Positions 22,031 to 35,100 of a stretch of DNA of 64,000 bases are shown here, in pieces. The notes below the pieces were generated by a model. The model was given only the letters and a program-made list of their open reading frames with translations. It had not been told where the DNA came from and did no database searches. Every line of letters starts with the position of its first letter. Within the stretch, counting starts at the first letter, position 1. The stretch lies in assembly GCA_022747635.1 (NCBI GenBank), contig JAKTNV010000009.1, positions 68,036,407 through 68,100,406 of the forward strand, written 5' to 3'. The translations under genes were made by a program, and so were the position numbers. This stretch comes from Hetaerina americana. Taxonomy: Eukaryota > Arthropoda > Insecta > Odonata > Calopterygidae.

Positions 22031-22936
22031 GGTGATCTGAAACGCTCTCCGCCTGATGATGAAAATGTCAAAAAGTTATGTTTTATCAACATAATCCCAG
22101 TTTATGTTGTTCCTTTTATTCAGTGATGTTTCAGTGCCAATATCCCGTCTCTGTAGTGCTCTTCCGGGAGATCTTCAAACCTCTCGTCTACAGCTACACG
22201 CCCGCATCGCTTCTAGATTGGACGGAAAACGCTGATCAGCGAGGAAACATTTGAGTTTGCGGAATAGTTATCGATAAGTCGGAATAGATAGATGCGGGTA
22301 ATGGTAACAGTACTTCATAGAAAATATAAATTCATAGAAATCCTTCATTTTTCCCATCACCAAGGCATTTTGTAGGCAGGAGCATAGTCTTGATAGAAAA
22401 CGGTTTTTATCCGCATTTACCTCTCACGCCTATGGCACCGTCTTCGCCTTCTTCGGAGCTGATGAATTGGTCTTTATCCGTTACGTGGATTGTTGTTTCA
22501 ATTCAAGTATGTAATCGAGAAATAATGTTACATTCATAATATCATATCGACGTAGAAAATCACTTTCGTTTTTCATAAAGAACGCCAAGTGCTCTTTGAA
22601 ACTTGTCGTTTGAATGCGTTTTTGATTCGCGGTGAGGTCGCACGGCACCCATGTTGCGCTAAGCAGCCATCATGCGCAATTCCTCGTGCAAAATGTGACG
22701 GACACATTGTTCTGACATCGCTACAGTTCTAGAAATTTAACGCACATTCATTCGTATACCGATCTTCCAAAATCAAATGGTGTACTTTTTCGATGAATTC
22801 CAGGGTAGTTCCAGTTTTCGGTCATCCTTCACGTGCACTTCCTTGGAGGCACGTTGAAACTTGGCCGCAATCAAATGAAATAAACCTTCTTTTACGAAGA
22901 ATTTTATCACTGTAAGATGCTCGATCTTTTTCATTT
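22030..22936 (-). pseudogene. Dead mariner transposase, SETMAR/Hsmar1-like subfamily, internally reduced
   Basis: On the minus strand, from the ATG at 22934, MKKIEHLTVIKFFVKEG matches the start typical of the mariner subfamily that includes human SETMAR. Then come EKVHHLILEDR (about 22795-22760), SEQCVRHILHEELRMMA (about 22710-22665), RPHRESKTHSNDKFQRAL, and later VFYQDYAPAYK (about 22410-22380; family LFHQDNAPAH, so the catalytic DN is DY). Near 22200-22130 ERFEDLPEEHYRDGILALKHH corresponds to the C-terminal 'DLPE..YRDGI..LEHRW' block, followed by a degraded GDYVEK near 22110-22085. Stops and frame changes are frequent. The region between the first and second catalytic sites, and that between the second site and DLPE, are shortened. 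The three other mariners here have different motifs, so at least two mariner lineages invaded. Confidence 0.85.
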
Positions 22937-23590
22937 TTTAAAAACTGCTCCGAATATATTTCAAGCGTCAATGAAGATATTAAATGACCTATGTACTATT
23001 CCAGTAAGGACTAGATGGAAACATATTTGCGATCATTTGTATAATACTTGGTACTCTTCTTGGTTATTTCTTGATGATATTAAAGTCTTTTGTTAAAAAT
23101 TAAGTGGTGTATAGGTGTATTACCCCAGAGGATAGATTTGGGGGGCATGGAGGATTAGGGTTCATTCCAAATGATTCTTACGGCTAACCTAAGCTTCACC
23201 TAACTTGTGCGATTTTTCGGGTACTCACTGAGATTCAACGTGCGACACACAGTAGGAACTGGCCACCCTTCCCTGATACTTGAACATAGCACATGTCTTT
23301 TTGCTCAGTATTAGTTCAGCCCTACCCTCACCTGATGGACTAACCTTTCAGTTCAATACTGTACTTATGGAAAAATTGAAACTAATCGAAAATACCCAAA
23401 TAATATATTTAAAATATTTAATCAACGCGAATATAATTTCACACTACTTGCCAACTTAAACTCGTAGTACCACGATGAGATATGTTCATATCCCACTCAT
23501 CAAATAATATTTTTCAACACATTACTTTGGTGATAAGTACGGGATGGGTGCTATGATATTCCCAACATAATTTTAAAACTAATTTTGCAT
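22937..23590. other. Unassigned DNA
   Basis: No recognisable feature; it leads into the GC-rich island at 23.6 kb. Confidence 0.5.
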
Positions 23591-23599
23591 TCAGGTTAT

Positions 23600-24290
23600 G
23601 GTCTGGAAAATAACGGGTAAAATTACGACGGAGAAAGTATCGGGCGCCTGGCTTTTTTCCCTCTCGCAGGCGGACGAAGACCGTGAAAAATGTTTTGGTA
23701 TCCGCCGTGTTTTCAGTCCACTCCTCCCCACTCCTCCCCAATCTCCTTCCGGCCTCCCTCACCACACCCCTCGAAATATGTGTATCTTTCCCGCTTCGCA
23801 GTCATGGCTCGTGCAAACACCTCGCCACCTTACATTTTTCACCGTTTTTTTCTCTCTCTCCCTCCCTGGACGCTCTCGCTTCCTCCGTCCACGCATTTTA
23901 ACACTCTCGCGTCGGGATTATCGCCGGCGGGGCGGAGGGACCGGTTCCCAGTCGTCCGCCTCTCGCCCTACCCCGCCCGCCGAGCGAGGGAAACGGGTTG
24001 CTTGCCTCCTCCGGCACGGACGCCAGACCCATTGCTCAGCCAAGGAGACACTTGGGGAGGAAAAAAGTCCCCTCGAGACATGAGTTTGAGGGGCCTCGGT
24101 TCCCCTCACCTCGTGGGGGTTCGTCCCCCCTTGTGTTATCGCGGTGACCGGGGGCCGCGGCGGCAGACCGCCGCATTTGTTAACGAAATGAACCCTCGAG
24201 CCGAAGAATGGCGGAGGGAAGGAAATAAGGGGAGTCGTGAATGGAGAAGAAATAAAGGTGGTCGCTTTCGTATGAAAAAGGAGCCCTCTA
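23600..24290. promoter_or_regulatory. CpG-rich island A
   Basis: About 700 bases with a sharp rise in GC and many CpG steps; the richest part (23920-24190) includes a short stretch that is almost all G and C. Overlapping frames of up to 202 codons (23690-24298) arise because GC-rich DNA has few stop codons. They are proline- and arginine-rich and lack domains, so I do not call a gene. A promoter or first exon of a host gene is the usual meaning of such islands in animals. Direction is undetermined. Confidence 0.5.
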
Positions 24291-27200
24291 AATATTAAAT
24301 GCCTTTGTGAAAAAATGGGGTGGATTATTAGGGTGTTTCGCGTACCTTATTTCCCCCTTGATGTTATCTGTAGGATTAAGGTGTCCTCTGTCGCAAGTGT
24401 GTTGAGTTGATCGTCTCAAAAAGGGATAATTATTTTGAGGGAGCAGAAAAAAATTGGGATTCCGGACGTTCACCTTAAAACTTTGCATAAATACATAGAA
24501 GACGATGGTAATAAGTACGCATTGGTTTACAAACGTTTGCTTTGTGAGTGAGCGGACGAAGTTAGGCTAAACACTGAGTTCGACGGAACGCGAAGGACGG
24601 TGGGAAACGCCAGAAAGCACAGAGGAGAGAAGAAGCGAATGCGCAGGTGTTGTACTGGAGCATATTGGGCTCTTTCCGTGAGGATAAAGTTGAAGAAAGC
24701 TGTTAATGTGAGTAGGTTTGTCTTGAATATGGGATAGAACAAAAAGAGTGAAAGATAGAATGAAAACATAATTAAAAGAAAAGGAAGGCAAAATGGAACT
24801 TCACGCGTCACAAAATGGATGGCACTTATGGATTGGAGCCGAATGAGAAAAGAGAGTGACAGGAAGCTCGTTCGTTACGTTTCTAAATTCAGTTAGTGGA
24901 ATAGTACTAGCAGTAGAGACTTGTTAGCTATATCTGAAATATGAAATACCAAAAGTACAAGATAGTATTTTCGCCAATTTTTGCACCATATATCAAACCT
25001 TTGTCAGAATATTCGCTAGGAAATATAACTTCTGAAATCAAAAATTTTTTTTAATTTTATAATTTTTCATAAACCAAAGAAGTTGATCTGATAGGAATTT
25101 ACTATCAAGATATCGGCCAACAAACACCGGTAGGCCTGTAAATATCGTAAAAATACTATATTTCATATTAATATAACAATCCAAATAAGTGAAAATTAAC
25201 CTCCTACCTATTTAATTATTTGTTTAAAAATCTTATCAAGTGGCCTTATTGATAGTATGATCCTGAGATGATTCAAAGAAATATCCATTGAACCAAGATT
25301 TACAACATTTATTTCACTTTTACGTTACTTCAATTGTCACTCTCCATAAATATTACGGAGTATATCAATTATTTTCTGTCCTCATTTTATTCCTTTGGAA
25401 GTAAATTCGGCAATAAAGGTGGCTTGTTTACAAATATTGGTGAAAAATCGGTAAAATAATCTCATGGTTGATATCAGAGAAAAGTAATGAATAGGAAGGT
25501 TTTATCCGTACGCTTACCTCTAGAAATAGTATTACCGATGGTGGATTCTACATTTAAGAGAAATAATCTCTTCGTAATAATAAATACGGGACATGGAAGG
25601 GCATTTAAAATTAAGTTAATGAAGGGATACAATTCTCCCTGTACAAACAGCTTTTTTTCTCTCATTTATTACTGTAGCCATGACTTAGAAGAAAATCAAA
25701 CGCCCTGTGAATATGCCGGCACTCATTGTCAATAAAATGGGGATTAATCCTAAGGAAAATCTTTCTCAGCATATGGAGATGAGAAAATAAAAATGGAAAC
25801 TCCCTTAGAATATGCGATTAATCTGAAAACTTGGTAACTCTGTCCGCAGAGTATTCAAAATGGACAGTTCTATCATCATAATAAGCTTTTGCTATTGCGT
25901 CACATGTGCAGTCGATTCCTAGTTCCCTACATTTAAACATATTATTAGCGCAAGGACATCATGGCCGTTCTAGCGTTTATTTTCATGTAAAAATGCATTT
26001 ATGAATCATGGCGTAAGGAAAATATCAGCTGTAATTTCATTTATTAAACGAGAACAATAAGTATTCACTTATAATATTACTTATTATTACCGGGGTTTAC
26101 AATATAGATTTAACTCATCAAAAACATTTAAAGATGGGCCCTTTTCCGAAGACATCAAGAACATAATACGAACCCCAACGTATTACGGGCGGAGGGATCA
26201 CGAATATAATATTAGAGAGATAGACTGCAAGTCTGACAGGTTTAAATGGTTGTTTTTTCCAACAACAATAAGAGACCAGAATGCTTGTAATCGAAATCCC
26301 CCACTAGTCGGCTCGACATAATAAATATTAACCGACAAGGTAGCGACTTCACATGGTTATACTAGTATATTTATATATATTTTTTTGCAGGTGCCCCCCA
26401 CCTTTCCCCATTTGAAAAACCCTAACCCCCTCATCCCTTACCCTTTCCTCCTAGTGCTGCACCCCCTGCCACACACCTTTTTGGTGGCTCGCACTGTATT
26501 GATGTAGATGTAGATGAGATTATATATTAAGATATTTCAAATGTATGCGTAGAAAAATTAGATAGGCGTTAGAAGAAGTATTTTTAGGACAATAATAGGA
26601 GTTCCTAAAATAAAACCCATGGATGAGGAAAGAATAACTTGATGCAATAAATTGCAGAGATTGTCCGAACTATATAGGAATGCAAAAATTCTAGGTAGAG
26701 AATTCGGCATTTTAAAGACCTCAATATTAGATTTTGAGAGTGTATGTAGTAAATAAAGTAGAATTGAGAGCAACAGTTATCTAAACAAGTTTTAAAATGA
26801 GTGTTACTTACGGCTTCAATTGACATATTAAATGAAATAATCAACAGAAAATATATATTTTGCTCATGAATTTAAGTATCCTGAAAATTGATTAATGTTC
26901 ACCATCTTAGCAGACATTTTTTCAACATAAAGCTGTAAATGGTCTATTAAATTTAATAATTTTAAACTAGTTATGCCAATAGTGAAATCTCATGCAATAA
27001 ATATAGGTTTATTTCAGGGCCAAACTAATGCACTCGTTATTACCTTTTGTGCTTTACTAAAATATCTGTAGATCAGATTGATTATGGCCTGAGTGATACA
27101 TTTATTTGGCAATATTTCTATCCACGGATAACAGACGCTGAAATTCTTACCACTTCCTATCACTGTTAATTTGCGCAAAACGTTCATCTGCACACATGCC

Positions 27201-27970
27201 GTTACCTAAGAACTACTGGCTGCCTTTTACCTTGAACAATTAACCTTTCCTTATGAGGGAAAAAAAGAATCTGAATATGATCCATTGTTTTTACTTTTGA
27301 ATTGAAGATAAATAGCCAAAAATAAAGTCATCACAATGCGATTACATCGTCCTTGCTGCACAGATCGAACAAAAACTCTTTCCTAAAATAATGAAGCATT
27401 CCAAAATATCAATGCGATATTTCCTACAAATATTATAATGTAATATAATGCAAAGTTGTTTTTTGAAATAGAATAGCTGAAGACAACATTGCTTAATACA
27501 TGAAGGCATGTAAAAAGATGTGAAATTTGATTCTACATATTGTAGCCAAGGATTTCATGTATGATTTTTATGACATGAACAATAAAACATTTTATTATGA
27601 AAATATGATGCATGATTAAACTTGTGATTTAATCCATAAATGATGAATAATATTATAATTGTAATTCCTTTCGGTAACTTATTTACAAATATATATATTG
27701 CAAAAATATTGGAAATACACTAAGTATTATTTATTAAATGTGATTTAGATAAACTAAGAGCAAAAATAATCATTCAAATTAATATTTGCATTCCTCGTTT
27801 GGATCGCACTTCGGTAAAAGCAGATGAAATATTATTTGGAGTAGTTTCATTACTTCAAACTATTCCGCGGTAAGATTCAATGCAATTAAGTATTCGTGCA
27901 AAAGGATTATTAGATATATTCATAGCTCGTTGAATTCGTACGTAAGATAACATACAAATTTGCAGTATCG
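24291..27970. other. AT-rich intergenic or intronic DNA
   Basis: No recognisable gene. The block 26380-26515 has C-rich words followed by tandem 'gatgta' units (26501-26517), reminiscent of a retroposon 3' tail. Nothing else can be supported. Confidence 0.45.
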
Positions 27971-27974
27971 AATA

Positions 27975-28215
27975 TGAACGCGGACTAATGCGCTGGCTTC
28001 TCATCTCCAGGCTTGAGCCACGGAGGTGGCAGGATTTTCCTGTACTATCCTCAACCCTACCAGGGGTGCTTTGTTGAGAGCAATTCAGGAAGTGTTTTCC
28101 ACCGTACGGGTGGGACGCTAAATTGTGAACCTCTTGGAACCTTTTGTTAACGCTAGATTAATGCCAACGCCGGATTCCGAACACCCTTCCTTCATTCCCA
28201 GAATATATGAACCCT
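27975..28215 (+). repeat. Probable retroposon (tRNA-like SINE or LINE tail)
   Basis: A GC-richer block within AT-rich DNA. 'tgcgctggcttctcatctcc' followed by 'aggcttgagccacgg' resembles a decayed anticodon arm and B box of a tRNA-derived SINE. The following body (28040-28215) is of a different type from the other SINEs here. Only one copy is seen in the window, so repeat status is inferred from composition and the tRNA-like head. Confidence 0.45.
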
Positions 28216-28605
28216 ACCAAATTGCCAACCTCTAATGGCTAAAATGATCTAATCTATTTTCCACTTTCTTAATTATAACTAAATCGAATATTGATCTTAG
28301 GAGAAATACATACCACTGGAGTAAGTGGAAGGAATTTAATTTGGCAAAATAACGTTGCAGAGAGATGAATAACTGTTTTTTGGGTATATGCACAAAATGT
28401 CTCGGTCTTTTGCACTTAGTTCTCTGCCTTCTTTTTAGGTAATACACGTGCCTCTTTTCGTAAGGTTCAATTATTGTTCTTATTGTTGATTTAGATGAAG
28501 TGAAATCTCTTCTCTCTGAAGAGACTGAGACGAACATAGTAACGGTGAGCTAACACTCATGTTTCAGGGACAATCAAATTTGTCACATTTTTAAATTCTT
28601 TTAGG

Positions 28606-28978
28606 CACCATAAAAATGATTTCCACATTTTTCGGGCTGCGTCCGCGTATGTCGTTTAAATGTACAACAGTTTCGCCAGCTATCCTGCTGGCGTCCTCAG
28701 GTCAAGGATGAAAAGAAGCTTGTTGTCCCGTCTTATATAGGAAAAATCCGGCGCCAATACCGGGAAATTTCTTGACCAATTTGAAATTTCTCGGCCGGAT
28801 TTTTCCTATATAAGACGGGACAACAAGCTTCTTTTCATCCTTAACCTGAGGACGCCAGCAGGATAGCTGGCGAAACTGTTGTACATTTAAACGACATACG
28901 CGAACGCAGCCCGAAAAATGTGGAAATCACCTACTCATCGCCGCGGAAATCTGCGAACGAACACCATAAAAATGATTT
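28606..28978. repeat. Palindromic insertion (fold-back 2) with 17-bp target duplication
   Basis: Two inverted arms, 28621-28752 and 28794-28926, are almost identical, with a spacer of about 41 bases. The exact 17-base direct repeat caccataaaaatgattt lies at 28606-28622, immediately left of the left arm, and at 28962-28978, 35 bases beyond the right arm. Both arms hold the core CTGAGGA, a 6-bp stem with loop AGGATA, and GAAAC (right arm 28846-28876; left arm 28700-28670 on the minus strand). The spacer and inner arms contain 'tatataagacgggac'. There is no coding capacity. The perfect duplication shows that the palindrome arrived as a single recent insertion. Confidence 0.9.
28821..28884 (+). 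ncRNA. Hammerhead-ribozyme-like motif in fold-back 2
   Basis: ACAACA (28820-28825), a spacer, CTGAGGA (28846-28852), one extra base, GCCAGC / AGGATA / GCTGGC (28854-28871), GAAAC (28872-28876), then TGTTGT (28877-28882), which pairs with the first segment. The plan is the same as in fold-back 1, with different stem sequences, and the pairing is kept by complementary changes. The extra base after CTGAGGA is a departure from the strict hammerhead consensus. Activity is untested. Confidence 0.4.
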
Positions 28979-28979
28979 T

Positions 28980-31309
28980 TAATCATGAACAAGTAGATAA
29001 AATTGATAAAGTATTGTGTGCAGAAAAGAGGATATGACTGGGGAGAAGTAAATGTACGTCGTGAAACTCTTGGAAGAGGTCAAGTTCCTGGCAAATCTGA
29101 AAAATCGCTGGAAACGCCAGATGGTGCTAAGGCTAATTATTGAAGTTCCAATGAAACGACGACCCGTTAGGCTGCCATTGGTGTAAGGCGCACAGTAACC
29201 AATACAACCACCTCAGTGTATCAGAATAGGCGTGGTAGCCTTGTAAATTATATTTTTCTCTGAAGGCTCCTGATGGATCCTGGATGTTTTCAAAAACAGA
29301 ACAAATTCACCGTTCAATCCAGATTCATGCATACCATGACTCGCGACACGTCGTCATATAGTACTGATCTGTATTTTAGTCATAATATAAACTACACAAT
29401 GGGTTCTTTGTGAACTATAACTTTCCACTGCCCTCCCCTTACCATGGCGTCGGGTTTCCTCTTCATTTTTTAATTTTTATTAGTTTCTTCTTTGTTTAAT
29501 TTTTAGATTGATACATTACAGGTACATTAGGTATTATTAAAATCGTTGATTGTTCTTCAACCTCGGGTTCATTCCCACCTCACCTTGAAAATGGGTGTGT
29601 GCTCTTTCCCTCCTTCTGCAACCCCCTGCTAGATGCAAGTACATAATAAAAGAATCCTTTCTCCTTTCAGTATGGCGGAGATTATTCTCCCTACCAAAAT
29701 TAATAGTTTCCATTTGAGCAAAAAGTTTACACTGAGACTATCTATCTATGATTTTTGTCGCATTTCATGAAAAGTTATGCAATCATATTTTTCGGGATAC
29801 TTGTCATGTGAAAGATGAATCCAATTGGATTGCTTATGTCAAACGGACCCTACTAAGAATGTTGGCAGCCGAGTCAACTCTTGATTAATCCAGCTCTTAC
29901 TCTAAATCTTACTAGAATATAGAATTCGATGAATGGGCAATGAAAGCAAATCAGAGCATTTATTCTTCTTTATAACTACTCGCTCGCTCAACATTAAATA
30001 TAATCAAATTTAAATGGGTGAGCAATTCGTTCACGATGACGAAACCTTTTCTGACTATATGGTAACTCATGCCTGATTTTCTTCACTAAAAGGTGGGAAA
30101 AAAAGTTCAAAGCTGATTTCGTGATATTTTCCACGTCCAAGCATTAATAAAAATGGGCATGCAGGTCAAATTTGACAATAGAAAGAATGAATTTCTTAAA
30201 TTTATATTTTAAATACATAAGCATTTCAAAAAAAGGACCTGAGGCTAGATACGCATTTTGGGTTATCCATTCCATTCGTTCCCGAGGGAGGCATATTAAC
30301 CAGGCTTCTCGTGACCAGAACATGAAAAAGTTAATTTTCCCAGGTTGATCGCTACTGAATTTCTATTAATTAATTATCTAACGAGGTCTTTGACTAAAGG
30401 CATTTATGATGAAATAAATCATCTATGAACCACGGTAAACCATCTACTCCAGAATTTATGACTGGTTACATCTCTTTGCTCTGCGTTTTATTTTTAGCAT
30501 GTATAGAAGAATGCTTACGAAGTATTTTCTTTGATTTTAATAGATAAAAGTGCAGATTATAATTGTATATCTTGTTAGATAACGATAAAAATTTATTTCA
30601 CTCCATATATTCTTAGGTTTTAGTTTCTCCTTGTTGGGTGACTTAAGGCGGAATTAGATGAAAGTCTGAATATTTTATTTAAAATGAAATTCAGTCAACC
30701 ATCTCTATCACTCACAGAAAAATATACTTCACATTTTCATATACCTTGAAATGACCTTATTGATCTATTCTGCTCCATTTAGTGGAAGTTTCCGATAATT
30801 TGCGACACGTAGGAAGATTCTTCAATAGAATTAGTTCCAACGGAAACAATGCATGTGTGAAATACGGCGGCTTTTATCCACATGTAACTTAAATATTTGT
30901 CTTAAGGCAAAATTTTTTGGCGAGTTTACTCGTCTAAGTGATGTGAGGTCGGGGAAATTTTATTTCTCAATTCTCGGTCGACGAAGTTGGGCGTTTTTGT
31001 CGCCATGCAAGCAAATAAAGATCGTTGGAAACATTGACTGAAGAGAGGCTGGGGAAAAGCTGAGCGTTATATTCCTTCGTGAAATCTGCCACGCACGCAG
31101 AATTTCCGGGCAAATTGTTTACACTGGCCGCTTTTGAAAAATTGCCTGTAAGCTTTCCATTCCTCAGCAAAGAAAGTAGAAGGCGGTTATATTGAATTAT
31201 TTCCCTGAATATAAGAAGTATATTGTTTGGAACAGTATTAAATATCTTGCTGCTCGAAAGGTACAGTTGTTTCTTAAAAATTGGTTCTATAGCACTCCAT
31301 ACGAAATGG

Positions 31310-31310
<1 letters not shown>
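28980..31310. other. AT-rich DNA
   Basis: No recognisable gene or repeat apart from a C-rich stretch at 29430-29640 without motifs. Confidence 0.5.

Positions 31311-31356
<46 letters not shown>
31311..31356. repeat. (AT)n microsatellite
   Basis: About 23 AT units. Confidence 0.97.
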
Positions 31357-31359
<3 letters not shown>

Positions 31360-31423
31360 TCAAACACGAAATCCCGCCAAACGGCGAATAAATACTATCC
31401 CTATCCCTTTTCCTTATATATGT

Positions 31424-31428
<5 letters not shown>

Positions 31429-31469
<41 letters not shown>

Positions 31470-31493
31470 TTATTTATTTATTTATTTATTTAT
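31429..31493. repeat. Compound (TA)n(TTTA)n microsatellite
   Basis: TA units to about 31465, continuing without a break as TTTA units to 31493. It lies only 72 bases right of the previous AT tract. Confidence 0.95.
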
Positions 31494-31514
31494 ACATTTA
31501 TATGTATAAAACAT

Positions 31515-31665
31515 AAAAGTAGGGGTGCCAGTTCCTTTCCCTGTGTCGGTTATGGTTTCCCAAGATCTGGTACCCGAAAAATCACATAACTTGGCTGTAG
31601 GTACCCAGATTTGCCCGGGAATCGAACACGGGCCTGGGGAAAAAAGGCACGGACATCATTTTGTT
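31515..31665 (-). repeat. Possible decayed tRNA-derived SINE
   Basis: On the minus strand, CCCGTGTTCGATTCCCGGG (31632-31614) forms a perfect T-arm-like hairpin with a B box. The A box is not clear. It follows directly on the compound microsatellite, as SINE tails often do. Family unknown. Confidence 0.45.
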
Positions 31666-32052
31666 TATCTCCATTTTCAATTTCTTTCGTTTGCATTGTG
31701 TAGGGTGGGTGTAAATTTTTCTTAGTAGAGTTATGTAGCGGTATTTATCAAAATTATGCCTGTGAATTTCATTCCAAAGCCTAATTGTAATTAAATGGTA
31801 TTGTTTCTGACCCTTGGGTAGGCTAATGTTTCTTGAAAAATGCTAAGGTGGCACAAATATGAATGTATTAGATTTCTCTTGAGTTAAAAATTCGGCCCAT
31901 GCCAATGGAAACATCTCTTGTATTGTACACCATCTGAAGTAATGTCTTCATTCTCAGTACTTAGATACAGGCTTCTTTTGTTTACGTAAAAAATGAACCA
32001 AATTCTCCCATGAAAATAAAAGATTAATAGAAATTTCAACATGTAAAAATCG

Positions 32053-32150
32053 AATTTTACATTTTGAAATTTTTGCATTATGTTGCAAATTAGCTGATGA
32101 CTCCGTGAAAAGTTACTGTTGCATCTCCCGTCGTTTCTTTGAATATTTGA
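32053..32150 (+). repeat. SINE body fragment, copy 4
   Basis: The body and tail of the 2964-3140 SINE in the same orientation: 'gatgactccgtgaaaagtta', 'gttgcatctcccgtcg' and 'tttctttgaa'. The tRNA head is missing, with only a degraded 'attttacattttgaaa' at the left edge. Confidence 0.75.
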
Positions 32151-35100
32151 TAATAAAAATAAATTGATGCTTTATTCTGATAAACGTATTGCCGATCATT
32201 TTTTTGCAAATTGAATAGATTAAATAATGCAATAAAACGGCCAAAACTCTAAGCTTATCAATGGTTAAAGTGGAGTAGCACAGAAAATATCATTTCTATC
32301 ATCTAAAAAATAATTGAACAATAAATATCATTGATTTGTCATTGATAACGTATCAAAAGTATTTGGCATTTGCGTTTGAAGAACAGAAACAGAACATAAA
32401 GTAAGGTAGGGTAACTTCACGGATATTGGTGTATAATCTTTTGGAAGTGAAGATTTTAACTTAAATTGAATCTGCATTGGAAATAACAGTGGTTACACTT
32501 GGAATCAACTGTTCCGAAATAGGATGAAAAAGGCTTTGATTATTCCAAGAAGCCTTAGATCTAATAGTTAGTGAGCATTAAATAGATAGCTGAATTGAAT
32601 AACGCACAACTAATGGATTGAGGAATATAGCTAAGATAGTCAAGGAAAAAAATCATCCCTGGAAAATTATAGGATGAATACATACATGCAAAGTTTTGCA
32701 TATTCATTTACGAAGGGAAACTAACAGTTCGTGTCAATATCTCTCAGGATATTGATACAGTTCTCATTCCCAGCTATCATGCCAGTCAACGAAAAACAAA
32801 AAAGTCGTCAATTATTACGTCAATGCAATGTGCCATTTTTCAGCTTCACTTCGCTTCATTTTCTTTTACCAATAGATATTATATCTACATAAGTTTTACG
32901 TATCAATGATCCAGGATTATTTTCCTTGCCCTCAAATGTTTACGGACATACACTCATCGGTTGCCACATTAGTTTTTCAAGAAAATAAATTACCCTATTG
33001 ATGCTTCAACCGAATCTTCATACATTTTCTGTTAAAGGACGAAAATATCTGTAGCTGTCAGTACTCAGCTCGGGTAAAGTTGATGAGATATGCTTTAATT
33101 ACACATTTTAGAGTTAATGCAAATGATGATGAATTAAACTTACCAGTCTCAATCGCAATTATTTATCATAAGGAGCGTTTCCAGAAATAACCATCCTAAT
33201 GGAAATTGCGAACGATTAAAGATGCATTCTCTTGCTAGACTTTACTCCTTGGTATTTATCGTATTATTAGTTATAATGTGTGTACAAAGATACTTTTGAT
33301 TTAATTTTTTACTGCTTTATTCCAAAAAAACAACTTTACGTTCAGTGCAAGGTACTTTTTGATCACATTCGCCATGCCATTCACCAAGAATGGATGATAA
33401 TTCGTAGCAGAAAAATAAACTGTATGTTCGTTAATTTTGAAAACAGCTGTTTACATTAATTTCCGATTAATTTAACATTAATATCCTTTCCCTAAGAAAT
33501 TTGAATAATGTGCTGTTTTTCCAGACTGAGTAAATATTTAAAACTTAAGTTAACTCAGGTAAAGAAAAGTTTGGGATCAAACTTTGCAGAATTTGAATGA
33601 TTTTTATGGATAAAGGGGAAATTCGAAAAATTCACTCAAATAACTTCTACTACTAAACTAAAATTCCTCATACTTTTCCCTATATTTTTGTTATAGCATT
33701 TCCCATGCTTTCACGACAACGTGCTGGGCTGGGTTTCTTGCTGCCTCTAAAGGTATAAAAAGAAGCATTATGAGTTTCTTTACAATTTATTAGAGTTCCT
33801 TTTGAATCCTTGCGATTATATTTTTTAAATGCCATTTGGCTTTGATTCGTTGTGATGTTTTCCCCAAGACGACATTTTCAGTAGGAAAATGGCTTCTTTC
33901 CCTCCATTGCTCGGCATCACTTCTTTTGACTCAGCCTCTACACTCTGATTATTTGAAGATCATCATTCCCTATTTTGTTTCCTTTCATTTCTTTTGAACA
34001 GCTGCTCACACTTTCCACTGGCAATTTTTGTAAAATGTGTATTTCAAACAAGGGATTAATACCTTCAGCTTAATTATTTGCTGTAACTGACGTATTAACA
34101 AATAACTCATTTTTTTCTTTTTATTTTGATTAATCTCTTTACATTACAATGACGTTGCTATTTAAACAATGCAACCGTCTTTGCAGCCGAAGATGATATC
34201 TTTTAATATCGGAATACACACATGTATAACGACATTATTTCAGTATTGTTTAAGCATAATATTTTACTGATATTGTCACAATTTCTTTTAAATGTGCCCT
34301 AAGAAACGAAGGATGGTAATGGACAGCATATTGGCAATGTTAATACATAAAATTTGGTGAAGTTTATCATTTCACGAATATCGTTATCTCAGCACCGTTG
34401 GTATAATAGTTATCAATTTGGCACTTTTATTTGTGCAACTGATATCAAGCCATTTTTACAGATATCAACCATCGTAAGAATATTTTCGTTTTCCGATACT
34501 TTGCGGTAAATTAAAATTAAGGTTTTATATTTTGACGTTAGTATTGTTATCTAACTCTAATTTTTGACCGCAGCAGATATGATTGATACGGTTTAATAAT
34601 ATTTAAAAAAAAATGCAATGGAACGCATTAAAAAACAATTGAATGATCTTCACGTTTTCCACGGCTAAATTATACACTTTATTATACAGGTATATACATA
34701 GTGGAACTTGGATAGTTTACATTTTATTTAGAATTGCTCACATGCTATGGACCTCAATTTATTGAAACATTATTTCAAAGCTAGAATAAGCCCTATCTTA
34801 GAAGGGTTAATCAAGGTATATCTTGTAACACGTGTCTGATAGGTCGATAAAAAAGGCACAATACCATGGCATAGCATTATGATACAATGAGAGAGAAAAT
34901 ATGCGTTTGAATAATGATAATTCTTATATTCCTCTTCCCATCCTCAACCTCAGCCCATATTCTTCCCGAACAATAAAAAGAGTGCGACAATATCAGGTTA
35001 ATATTGATCTCTTAGCTTATTCCTGTATTTTCATTGATTTAATCCGGCAACACCACTAGTATTTCGTGCACACTTGTATTTCTTGCATTTGAGAGGTTCC

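Noticed and set aside
23598..24298. 161- and 202-codon open frames in two plus-strand frames of island A
   Set aside because: They overlap each other, are rich in P, S and R, have no domain, and are expected where stop codons are rare because of GC richness.
28232..28537. 101-codon minus-strand frame, rich in R and K
   Set aside because: No family features, no second exon signals, and AT-rich flanks. Length is within chance for 64 kb read in six frames.
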